Assembly: GCA_017694765.1 (NCBI GenBank)
Contig: JADIML010000042.1
Location: 1 to 5,007 of the forward strand
DNA length: 5,007 nucleotides
Reading direction: 5' to 3'
Origin: Candidatus Scybalomonas excrementavium
Lineage (GTDB): Bacteria; Bacillota; Clostridia; Lachnospirales; Lachnospiraceae
Position 1 is the first letter of the stretch. The number at the start of each line of letters is the position of its first letter. The notes beneath the pieces were generated by a model. That model had not been told where the DNA came from. It ran no database searches and saw only the letters and a program-made list of their open reading frames with translations. This document shows positions 1 to 5,007 of this stretch, one piece after another. The position numbers were made by a program, and so were the translations under genes.

Positions 1-1
1 A

Positions 2-181
2 GATACAACTGTTCAAAAAATTTACTACTATAATGCCGAAGCTGGTACATTAACAAATACTGCACCAACTTCTGGAACTGCTGGATATAATTATGGTCAA
101 ACAGATGAACATAAAAATAAATGTGTTAAAGTAACAATACAAGGTGAAGACGTTAAGGTATCTTGGTATCCTGAACCTTAA
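2..181 (+). CDS. C-terminal end of an unrecognised protein (5' truncated)
   Basis: This open frame enters from the left edge and ends at TAA 179-181, giving 59 residues with no start in view. The peptide is rich in Thr, Tyr, Asn and Gly (it begins DTTVQKIYYYNAEAGTLTN and ends VKVTIQGEDVKVSWYPEP). It has one Cys, no hydrophobic segment and an alternating beta-strand-like tail. This composition suits the exposed end of a secreted, surface or pilin-like protein, but that is inference from composition only and no family is recognised. A strong terminator follows 7 nt after the stop, so this is the last gene of its own transcript and is probably unrelated to the genes downstream. That the frame is coding is supported by its being open to the edge and by the terminator placement. 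Confidence 0.7.
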   Translation, partial: DTTVQKIYYYNAEAGTLTNTAPTSGTAGYNYGQTDEHKNKCVKVTIQGEDVKVSWYPEP

Positions 182-188
182 ATCGCAT

Positions 189-227
189 AAAAAAGGACTG
201 ACGGGTTGCAGTCCTTTTTTTATTTTT
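189..227 (+). terminator. Rho-independent terminator of the upstream gene
   Basis: A perfect stem GGACTG (195-200) / CAGTCC (209-214) closes an 8-nt loop. A-run 189-194 can extend the pairing with the T-run that begins at 215. The downstream strand continues as seven T, one A and five T, a classic U-tract. The A-run on the left makes it look able to work in both directions, but no leftward gene is seen here. It separates the truncated gene from the four-gene unit that follows. Confidence 0.92.
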
Positions 228-242
228 CTCCCACATAAGGCG

Positions 243-271
243 TTGATTATTTCTCAATCTTTTTGTAAGAT
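243..271 (+). promoter_or_regulatory. Probable sigma-A promoter for the four-gene unit
   Basis: A -35-like TTGATT (243-248) and a -10-like TAAGAT (266-271) lie 17 bp apart, each matching four of six consensus positions. They sit between a terminator and the first start codon at 312, which predicts a leader of about 35 nt. The octamer GATAGAAA occurs at 269-276 and again at 292-299, the second just before the ribosome binding site; its meaning is unknown. No riboswitch or leader peptide is seen in the short leader. Confidence 0.55.
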
Positions 272-311
272 AGAAAGAAGAATATTAGAACGATAGAAAT
301 AAGGAGTTTTT

Positions 312-1283
312 ATGCAAGAACAAAATTACTATAGAACATATTCCAATTACTTAAAGGAACAATATGGAGAAAAAGTATATAAATTGCCAATTAATATGCC
401 TGTTACATGCCCAAATCGTAAAGACGGAACTGGTGGATGTAGCTTTTGTTCCGAAGTTGGAACTGGGTTTGAGGCACATTCCAATCAAATATCTATTACG
501 GAACAACTAACACATACAAAAGAAAAAATCGAGAAAAAATATAAGGCACATAAATTTATTGCTTACTTTCAAAATTATACCAACACATTTTTACCTCTTG
601 AAGATTTTAAACAGGCACTGGAAGAAGCTGCTGCCTTTCCAGATCTTGTAGAAATTTCAATTTCCACAAGACCAGATTGTATTCATGATGATTATTTAGA
701 ATATTTACAAGAACTCCATACAAAGACAGGAATTCAAATTACGATTGAGCTTGGACTACAAACGATTAATTATCATACATTGCGTAAAATTAATCGTGGG
801 CATGGTCTTGCTGAATATGTAGATGCTGTTTTGCGGATTTCTCGGTATCCAATCCATATTTGTACACATATGATTTTAAATCTTCCGTATGATACAACAG
901 AAGATGCCTTAGAATCTGTCAGATTTTTATCAGCTCTTCCGATTCATATTGTAAAATTTCATTCTCTTTATATTCCGAAAAATACCTTATTGTATAGAGA
1001 GTATAAAAATGGTAAAATTACTTTATGCTCAAAAGAAGAATACTTACATCGACTTACAGAATGTATTGCTTTACTTCGTAGTGACATTGCCATTGAGCGT
1101 CTTTTTAGTCGTGTTCCAGAAGAATACTCCGAATTTTCTAATTGGGGGACAAGCTGGTGGAAGTTAAAAGATGAATTTTTAGCACTAATGGACGAAAAAC
1201 AATACACACAAGGGTGTCAGTGTACGTATTTAAATGGAGCATCTTTACATAAATGGAGGATACATAATGGCAACTCAAAATAG
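312..1283 (+). CDS. TIGR01212-family radical SAM protein (YtqA/YhcC type; possible MnmL)
   Basis: This 323-residue protein matches the YtqA/YhcC family throughout, at about the usual length. Visible marks are EKVYKLPINMPVTCPNR near residues 20-36, cluster cysteines C33, C43 and C46 (C-x9-C-x2-C, expected to hold the SAM-binding [4Fe-4S]), AYFQNYTNTF (84-93), STRPDC (118-123), ELGLQT (146-151), INRGH (160-164) and CTHMILNLP in the following strand. The C-terminal part carries a NWGTSWWKLKDEF segment. The start at 312 is set by AAGGAG (301-306), 5 nt upstream. From family knowledge, the YtqA branch (MnmL) is implicated in Bacillus subtilis and Streptococcus mutans in making the mnm5s2U wobble modification of tRNA, while YhcC is uncharacterised. 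The usual partner methylase MnmM (YtqB) is not beside it here, so this function is inferred. It is the first gene of the unit, and its 3' end overlaps the next gene by 17 nt. Confidence 0.93.
   Translation: MQEQNYYRTYSNYLKEQYGEKVYKLPINMPVTCPNRKDGTGGCSFCSEVGTGFEAHSNQISITEQLTHTKEKIEKKYKAHKFIAYFQNYTNTFLPLEDFKQALEEAAAFPDLVEISISTRPDCIHDDYLEYLQELHTKTGIQITIELGLQTINYHTLRKINRGHGLAEYVDAVLRISRYPIHICTHMILNLPYDTTEDALESVRFLSALPIHIVKFHSLYIPKNTLLYREYKNGKITLCSKEEYLHRLTECIALLRSDIAIERLFSRVPEEYSEFSNWGTSWWKLKDEFLALMDEKQYTQGCQCTYLNGASLHKWRIHNGNSK
1255..1259 (+). promoter_or_regulatory. Ribosome binding site that fixes the adaptor gene start
   Basis: GGAGG (1255-1259) lies 7 nt before ATG 1267, a near-ideal spacing. 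An earlier in-frame ATG at 1234 would add 11 residues (MEHLYINGGYI), but it has no such site in front of it and would put this Shine-Dalgarno inside the gene, encoding Gly-Gly. The 1267 start is therefore preferred. The site lies wholly inside the 3' end of the radical SAM gene. Confidence 0.85.
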
Positions 1284-2748
1284 AAGAACACCCCAAAGAA
1301 AAAGTGCCTCTACTAGAACAAGAAATAGACGCAACACGAAAAGTAGAAGAAGAAAAGTGTTAAAATTTCCAAGACAATTGATTCATTGGAACATTGGAAC
1401 GGTCACATTTGGGATTATTTTTATTTACTTAATGATTAATGTTTTTTTGTATATGCGCAGTGATACAATCTCAACCTATCAAGTTACAAGCGATAAAATG
1501 CAAAAGACAATTACCACAACAGGTGTTGTACTTCGAACAGAGAAAATTATAACAAATAAAACCGATGGCTATTTAAGCTACTACGCTCCAGAAGGAAGTC
1601 GTGTTGCAAAAAAAGAATACGTATATTCCGTTGATGAATCAGGTGAAGTTTATGACTATTTATCCAAACTTAGTACAGAAAATAATATTCTTGATGAGGA
1701 TAGTTATGAAAATTTAAAAGAGATTATTTCAACCTTTAACAACTATTACAAAGATGACTCTTTCTATGAAGTGTATGATTTTAAATATAATTTAAATAAT
1801 GCGATTTTATCTGTAACCAATGATAAAACAATGAAGCAGCTAGATGACGCATTAAAAGAAGCTGGAATTTCTGACTCATATAGCAAAGTAAGCAGTCCAA
1901 AAAGTGGTCTTGTTTCTTATCTTATGGACGGATTTGAAACTTTAACACCAGAAACTGTTACAAAACAAACATTTGATCAAAGTTCCTACAAAAAAGAACA
2001 GCTAAAAACAAGTAATTTGGTGGAAGCAGGTTCGCCAGTGTATAAACTCATTACTGGTGATACATGGGATATTATGATTCCAGTGACGACAAAAGAAGCT
2101 GCTCTTTTAAAGGAAAGATCTACGGTACAAGTTAATTTTTTAAAAGATGATACGACATTACCAGCAAGTGTTTCTCTTATCGAAAATAAAGATGGAACGT
2201 ATGCAAGATTACATTTTACAGATTATTTAATTCGTTATATGGATACTCGTTATTTAAATGTAGAAGTCATATTAAGTTCTATTTCAGGATTAAAAGTTCC
2301 AAACACTGCACTTGTTAAAAGAGAGTTATTCCGAATCCCAGTCTCTTATTTATCTGCTGGTAGCAATTCTACCGATTATCAATTTACAGTTCGAACATCA
2401 AGTAGTAAAAATCATACAAGTGTAAAACAAATCCCAGCTGATCTTGTTATGAAAGATAGCAAATATTGTTATGTTTCCACAGTACCAAAAGATGAAAATT
2501 CTTTGACAAAGGGAATGATACTCATTCAAAATAATTCTAAGAAAACATTTAAAGTATCATCCACGAAAGAAATTCAAGGTGTTTATTGTGTAAACAAAGG
2601 ATATGCTGCTTTTAAAATGGTCAATGTTTTATATTCCAATGAAGATTACAGTATTGTAGAAGCGGATACGGATACTAACGCACTTATGATATATGATTAT
2701 ATTATTCTAAATAGCAAAACCATTGGCGAAAACGATAAAATTTATTAG
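1267..2748 (+). CDS. HlyD-like membrane-fusion/adaptor protein, single-pass
   Basis: From ATG 1267 the protein has 493 residues. Residues 1-37 are strongly basic (many Arg/Lys, no acidic residue), followed by one membrane segment at about 43-63, so the N-terminus should be inside and the bulk outside. Residues about 80-125 (TITTTGVVLRTEKII...DGYLSYYAPEGSRVAKKE) resemble the first half of the biotinyl/lipoyl-like fold of HlyD adaptors. A helical stretch follows at about 127-220. The return half is near LVEAGSPVYKL (251-261), and a beta-barrel-like part ends in GLKVPNTAL (341-349). The tail (GVYCVN...YDYIILNS) fits the membrane-proximal domain. HlyD adaptors normally link an inner-membrane pump to an outer channel; in Gram-positives they serve ABC exporters or unknown partners. 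No transporter gene is in view. The overlap with the radical SAM gene and the 11-nt gap to yggS place it in the same transcript. Family membership is reasonably clear; the function is unknown. Confidence 0.83.
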   Translation: MATQNRRTPQRKSASTRTRNRRNTKSRRRKVLKFPRQLIHWNIGTVTFGIIFIYLMINVFLYMRSDTISTYQVTSDKMQKTITTTGVVLRTEKIITNKTDGYLSYYAPEGSRVAKKEYVYSVDESGEVYDYLSKLSTENNILDEDSYENLKEIISTFNNYYKDDSFYEVYDFKYNLNNAILSVTNDKTMKQLDDALKEAGISDSYSKVSSPKSGLVSYLMDGFETLTPETVTKQTFDQSSYKKEQLKTSNLVEAGSPVYKLITGDTWDIMIPVTTKEAALLKERSTVQVNFLKDDTTLPASVSLIENKDGTYARLHFTDYLIRYMDTRYLNVEVILSSISGLKVPNTALVKRELFRIPVSYLSAGSNSTDYQFTVRTSSSKNHTSVKQIPADLVMKDSKYCYVSTVPKDENSLTKGMILIQNNSKKTFKVSSTKEIQGVYCVNKGYAAFKMVNVLYSNEDYSIVEADTDTNALMIYDYIILNSKTIGENDKIY

Positions 2749-2759
2749 GAGTTGAAGTT

Positions 2760-3464
2760 ATGTTAAAACACAATTTAGAAGATGTAGAAAGACGAATTGC
2801 TCTTGCCTGCAAGCGTGCCAACCGAAAGAGAGAAGAAGTAACTCTCGTTGCCGTTAGTAAGACAAAACCTTTAGAAATGGTAGAAGAGGTATTTGATCTT
2901 GGTATTTTAGAATTTGGAGAAAATAAAGTCCAAGAAATGGTAGATAAATATGAACGTATTAAATCTCCAGTTCATTGGCATTTAATTGGGCATCTTCAAA
3001 CGAATAAAGTGAAATATATTGTTGATAAAACAGTATTAATTCATTCTGTAGATTCTTTAAAATTAGCCAATCAAATCCAAAAGGAAGCAGAGAAAAGAAA
3101 TTGTATCGTTCCTATTTTAATTGAAGTTAATATTGCAAAAGAAGAAACAAAGTTTGGAGTAACAAAGGAAGAAACATTACCACTTATTGAAGAAGTGGCA
3201 AAATTACCAAATATTCGCGTATGTGGTCTTATGACAAGCGCTCCATTTGTCGAAGATCCAGAAGAAAATCGGGTATATTTCCGAGAGCTTCATGAATTAT
3301 TTGTTGACATAAGACAAAAAAACATTGATAATATAGATATGAAGATTTTATCAATGGGTATGACAAATGATTTTGAAGTTGCCATTGAGGAAGGCTCCAC
3401 TATGGTCCGAATTGGAACTGCTATCTTTGGAGCAAGAAATTATAAGATCAAGGGAGAATCGTAA
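2760..3464 (+). CDS. yggS: YggS/YlmE family PLP-binding protein (PLP homeostasis)
   Basis: This 234-residue protein has the normal length and motifs of the YggS/YlmE/PROSC family, a one-domain fold-type III PLP-binding barrel. The PLP-linking lysine is K34 in LVAVSKTKP. It is followed by FGENKVQE (52-59), WHLIGHLQTNKVK (73-85), IHSVDSL, LIEVNIAKEETKFG, VCGLMTS and the C-terminal SMGMTNDFEVAI...GSTMVRIGTAIFG, which forms the phosphate-binding end. The family has no known catalytic reaction; it buffers PLP and affects amino-acid and keto-acid balance. The start follows AGGAG (2747-2751) at 8 nt, and this site overlaps the stop codon of the adaptor gene. The gene ends in TAATG, sharing one base with the sepF start. 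In Bacillota this gene commonly stands before sepF, where it is called ylmE; here the ylmD gene often found before it is replaced by the HlyD-like gene. Confidence 0.97.
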   Translation: MLKHNLEDVERRIALACKRANRKREEVTLVAVSKTKPLEMVEEVFDLGILEFGENKVQEMVDKYERIKSPVHWHLIGHLQTNKVKYIVDKTVLIHSVDSLKLANQIQKEAEKRNCIVPILIEVNIAKEETKFGVTKEETLPLIEEVAKLPNIRVCGLMTSAPFVEDPEENRVYFRELHELFVDIRQKNIDNIDMKILSMGMTNDFEVAIEEGSTMVRIGTAIFGARNYKIKGES

Positions 3465-4018
3465 TGAGTAAAGGAATTAATAAGTTTTTAGACTTAATGA
3501 AATTAAACGAACCAGAAGATGATTATGATGATGACGATTTAATGGAAGATGATGATTACGAAGATGAAGAAGATTCATTTGCAAAATCTTTCTTTAATCG
3601 TAATAAAGAAAAATCAGAAACTACAATTAAGGCAGAAACTGCTCAACCTTCTAGCTTTGCCGATAAGAAAAAAGCAAAAGCACTTAGTAAAAGTAAATTA
3701 GTTCCTCTAAGTGGTGGAAGAGGTGGAGAAGTCTATGTGATTAAACCACAGGAATTTAATGAAGCGCAAGTTGTAGCTGACTTTTTAAAAGATGGTAAAA
3801 CAATAGTGATTAACATGGAAGGTATTGAAATTTATGCTGCACAGCGTATTATTGATTTTATCAGTGGTTCTTGCTATGCCTTAAACGGTACTTTACAGGC
3901 AATCTCAAGCAATATTTTCATTGCTGCTCCAGAAGCCATTGAAGTTGCTGGAGACTTACGAGAAGAGATTTTAAATGAAAATCTTATTTCTCCAGAAATT
4001 GGTAAATATCGTGTATAA
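3464..4018 (+). CDS. sepF: Cell division protein SepF
   Basis: SepF is a cytoplasmic, membrane-attached partner of FtsZ that bundles protofilaments and tethers the Z-ring. The 184-residue product has the expected parts in order: an N-terminal amphipathic helix (MSKGINKFLDLMKL, 1-14) for membrane binding, an acidic linker (16-37), a mixed and then basic Lys-rich linker to about 85, and the conserved SepF domain at about 90-165. That domain shows VYVIKPQEFNEAQVVADFLKDG, IVINMEG, AAQRIIDFISGSCYALNG (with G135 in FISG) and IFIAAPEAIEVAGD. It is somewhat longer than Bacillus SepF because of the linker. GGGAG (3452-3456) lies 7 nt before the ATG, inside the end of yggS, so translation is likely coupled. 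It is the last gene before the hairpin at 4036-4089. Confidence 0.97.
   Translation: MSKGINKFLDLMKLNEPEDDYDDDDLMEDDDYEDEEDSFAKSFFNRNKEKSETTIKAETAQPSSFADKKKAKALSKSKLVPLSGGRGGEVYVIKPQEFNEAQVVADFLKDGKTIVINMEGIEIYAAQRIIDFISGSCYALNGTLQAISSNIFIAAPEAIEVAGDLREEILNENLISPEIGKYRV
3509..3574 (+). repeat. Low-complexity acidic codon tract in sepF
   Basis: Twenty-two codons (residues 16-37) are almost all GAT, GAC or GAA, encoding 17 Asp/Glu out of 22, with Tyr, Leu, Met and Pro between. The near-repeat of GAT/GAA triplets could change length by slippage. It forms the flexible linker between the membrane helix and the FtsZ-binding domain. Confidence 0.8.
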
Positions 4019-4035
4019 GAATTATCATCATTTTC

Positions 4036-4089
4036 AAAGGAACATATGGAACTTTTAGGAAAGAGCTCCTAAAACTATATGTTCTTTTT
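4036..4089 (+). terminator. Intrinsic terminator-like hairpin after sepF
   Basis: The outer stem GAACATAT (4040-4047) pairs with ATATGTTC (4077-4084). The inner stem TTTTAGGA (4053-4060) pairs with TCCTAAAA (4067-4074) around a 6-nt loop, with an asymmetric internal loop (5 nt against 2) between the stems. The right arm runs into TTTTT (4085-4089), which can also pair with AAAGG at 4036-4040. The T-run is short and then broken by C, so termination may be partial. It lies 18 nt after the sepF stop and likely ends most of the four-gene transcript. Confidence 0.75.
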
Positions 4090-4094
4090 CTATA

Positions 4095-4130
4095 TGAAAA
4101 TTTATATCACACTGAAATTTTATATTACAC
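4095..4130 (+). repeat. Two tandem 18-bp direct repeats before ylmH
   Basis: TGAAAATTTATATCACAC (4095-4112) is followed at once by TGAAATTTTATATTACAC (4113-4130), identical at 16 of 18 positions. Each copy contains a TATAT core that could serve as a -10 element (the clearest is TATATT 4121-4126), but no good -35 stands 16-18 bp upstream. The pair lies between the sepF hairpin and the ylmH ribosome binding site, where the ylmH promoter should be. It could be a regulator-binding pair or a local duplication; no regulator is recognised. Confidence 0.7.
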
Positions 4131-4132
4131 CT

Positions 4133-4137
4133 AAGGA
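4133..4137 (+). promoter_or_regulatory. Widely spaced ribosome binding site of ylmH
   Basis: AAGGA (4133-4137) is the only good Shine-Dalgarno upstream of ylmH, but it lies 12 nt from ATG 4150, against 5-8 nt for the other genes here. No in-frame ATG, GTG or TTG lies between the two. The start at 4150 is kept because the protein aligns from its first residues with the family. Initiation may be weaker than at the other genes. Confidence 0.5.
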
Positions 4138-4149
4138 ATCAGAGAATCT

Positions 4150-4908
4150 ATGGAAAAAGATACAACTATTTTACGAAAACGTCTAAATGAATTAGCAACA
4201 AAGGCATTTCAACAAAACAGATATTGTTACACACCATTTCTTGACCTATATGAACAAAGTATTTATCAAGAAGAATATACGACATTTCACTATGTAACAA
4301 GTCATCTGATTGGTGGACATCCCTATGCCGATCGTCAGCTCGTTTGTTTTGGCTGTGAACAGCTATTTGGATATTTGGAAGAACCACCAATTGCATGTAT
4401 CAAAATCGAGCCCGTTTCTAAGAAATTTTCAGATGATCTCAATCATAGAGATTTTCTTGGTGCTATTATGAATCTTGGCATAGACCGTTCTATGGTTGGA
4501 GATATTCTAATTTCCGAAAATGTTGGATATGTTTTTTGTTTAGAACATATTGCTGATTTGCTTACAAATTCTTTATCAAAGGTAAAACAAACGGTAGTTA
4601 TATGTACACATATAACTACACTTCCACAGATTGAAATGAAATACAAAGAAATAAAAGGCTCTGTTTCTTCTTGTCGTTTAGATTCTATCATTGGATTAGC
4701 CTTTCAATTATCAAGAAGTCAAGCCATTTCTTATATTCAAGGAAAAAAGGTTTTTGTGAATGGAAGACTGATTCAAAGTAATAGCCTTCTCTTAAAAGAA
4801 TCTATGACTATTTCCGTTCGTGGTCTTGGTAAGTTTATTTTTGATGGGGTAGATGGGATCAGTAAAAAAGGAAAACAGCGCGTTACCATTCGTAAATTTA
4901 TATCGTAA
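4150..4908 (+). CDS. ylmH: YlmH, S4-domain RNA-binding protein
   Basis: The 252-residue product is close to the family's usual length and has its layout. The N-terminal part includes YTPFLDLYEQ (27-36), a central FGCEQLFGYLEEPPIACIKIEP stretch near 67-88, and the signature HRDFLGAIMNLGIDRSMVGDI (99-119). A connecting beta region at about 125-170 leads into a C-terminal S4 domain at about 176-233 (RLDSIIGLAFQLSRSQAISYIQGKKVFVNGRLI...). S4 domains bind structured rRNA or tRNA. B. subtilis YlmH has been reported to bind stalled large ribosomal subunits and to support ribosome-associated quality control; the same role here is inferred. In Bacillota the gene normally lies between sepF/ylmG and divIVA. 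Here it is separated from sepF by 131 nt holding a hairpin and a repeat pair, so it probably has its own promoter. Residues 149-156 are encoded by a strong inverted repeat. Confidence 0.95.
   Translation: MEKDTTILRKRLNELATKAFQQNRYCYTPFLDLYEQSIYQEEYTTFHYVTSHLIGGHPYADRQLVCFGCEQLFGYLEEPPIACIKIEPVSKKFSDDLNHRDFLGAIMNLGIDRSMVGDILISENVGYVFCLEHIADLLTNSLSKVKQTVVICTHITTLPQIEMKYKEIKGSVSSCRLDSIIGLAFQLSRSQAISYIQGKKVFVNGRLIQSNSLLLKESMTISVRGLGKFIFDGVDGISKKGKQRVTIRKFIS
4594..4619. repeat. Perfect 12+12 bp inverted repeat inside ylmH
   Basis: Left arm GTAGTTATATGT (4594-4605) and right arm ACATATAACTAC (4608-4619) are perfect reverse complements separated by only AC. The repeat begins exactly on a codon boundary and encodes Val149-Val-Ile-Cys-Thr-His-Ile-Thr plus part of Thr157. 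As RNA it can form a stem of 10-11 bp with a 4-6 nt loop. No T-run follows, so it is not a terminator. As DNA it has the shape of a dimer-binding site. Its role is unknown. Confidence 0.75.
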
Positions 4909-5007
4909 ACTACTATTATGAATGGATAGAAAGACACTTCTTGCTTAGAATAAGTCTAACATTTCTTTATGATAAAAAGCTATTCATTACATTGTATAAA
5001 AAATTAT
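4909..5007. other. Intergenic region after ylmH, no gene seen
   Basis: No open frame of use and no clear terminator lie in this AT-rich stretch up to the window edge. TATGAT (4968-4973) is a good -10 match, but its -35 at 17 bp (TTAGAA, 4945-4950) is poor. TATAAA (4995-5000) is another -10-like hexamer without a partner. From the usual gene order the next gene may be divIVA, beyond the window, and this stretch could hold its promoter. Confidence 0.4.

Noticed and set aside
228..311. Leader before the radical SAM gene, considered for a riboswitch or T-box
   Set aside because: The predicted leader is only about 35 nt, with no second terminator and no recognised conserved elements.
968..1207. 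Open frame on the - strand, 79 codons
   Set aside because: It lies wholly inside the well-conserved radical SAM gene on the other strand, has no convincing ribosome binding site and its peptide resembles no family.
1234..1266. Longer N-terminus for the adaptor protein starting at ATG 1234
   Set aside because: No Shine-Dalgarno stands before it, whereas GGAGG lies 7 nt before ATG 1267; the extra residues add nothing to the membrane or adaptor parts.
1384..1400. Short direct repeat ATTGGAAC at the adaptor membrane segment
   Set aside because: It is an 8-base repeat within coding sequence that is explained by the residues His-Trp-Asn-Ile-Gly-Thr.
4166..4396. Open frame on the - strand, 76 codons
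   Set aside because: It is antisense to the conserved N-terminal part of ylmH, with no promoter or ribosome binding site of its own.
4443..4691. Open frame on the - strand, 82 codons
   Set aside because: It is antisense to the ylmH signature region and is best explained as a by-product of that gene's codon use.
4945..4959. Small hairpin TTAGA/TCTAA after ylmH, considered as a terminator
   Set aside because: The stem has only 5 AT-rich pairs and no T-run follows it.
4915..4990. Partly complementary ATGAATGGATAG and CTATTCAT, considered as a long-range hairpin
   Set aside because: Pairing needs a 4-base bulge and spans more than 40 bases; it is too weak to support.

Overview
The window looks like chromosomal DNA of a low-GC Gram-positive anaerobe of the Bacillota, most likely a clostridium of the Lachnospiraceae type. 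The evidence is the AT-rich codon use, the strong AAGGAG/GGAGG ribosome binding sites, and a conserved cell-division neighbourhood (yggS/ylmE, sepF, ylmH) that in Bacillota usually runs into divIVA. All recognisable genes are on the + strand. The family-level placement is inference; the genus cannot be told.

Layout: (1) positions 2-181 are the last 59 codons of an unrecognised gene, closed by a strong intrinsic terminator (about 189-227). (2) A probable sigma-A promoter (243-271) starts a tightly packed four-gene unit: a TIGR01212 radical SAM protein of the YtqA/YhcC family (312-1283), a single-pass HlyD-like adaptor protein (1267-2748), the PLP-binding protein YggS/YlmE (2760-3464) and the division protein SepF (3464-4018). 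The joints are a 17-nt overlap, an 11-nt gap and a 1-nt overlap, so translation is probably coupled along the unit. (3) A long hairpin followed by a short T-run (about 4036-4089) lies after sepF. Directly behind it are two tandem near-identical 18-bp units (4095-4130). (4) ylmH, an S4-domain RNA-binding protein, occupies 4150-4908 and contains a striking 12+12 bp inverted repeat. (5) 4909-5007 has no gene; divIVA would be the usual next gene, but it is not in view.

How the genes fit together: SepF anchors and bundles FtsZ at the septum, YggS keeps PLP homeostasis, YlmH acts at the ribosome, and the YtqA-type radical SAM enzyme is implicated in tRNA wobble-uridine modification. The HlyD-like protein has no transporter partner in view. 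Its place inside the division/translation cluster is the least explained part of the window. The usual ylmG (YggT family) gene between sepF and ylmH is absent, and its place is taken by a terminator and the repeat pair. No mobile element, CRISPR array, tRNA or rRNA was seen. I find no clearly new system; the best leads are the orphan adaptor, the tandem repeat before ylmH and the palindrome inside ylmH.
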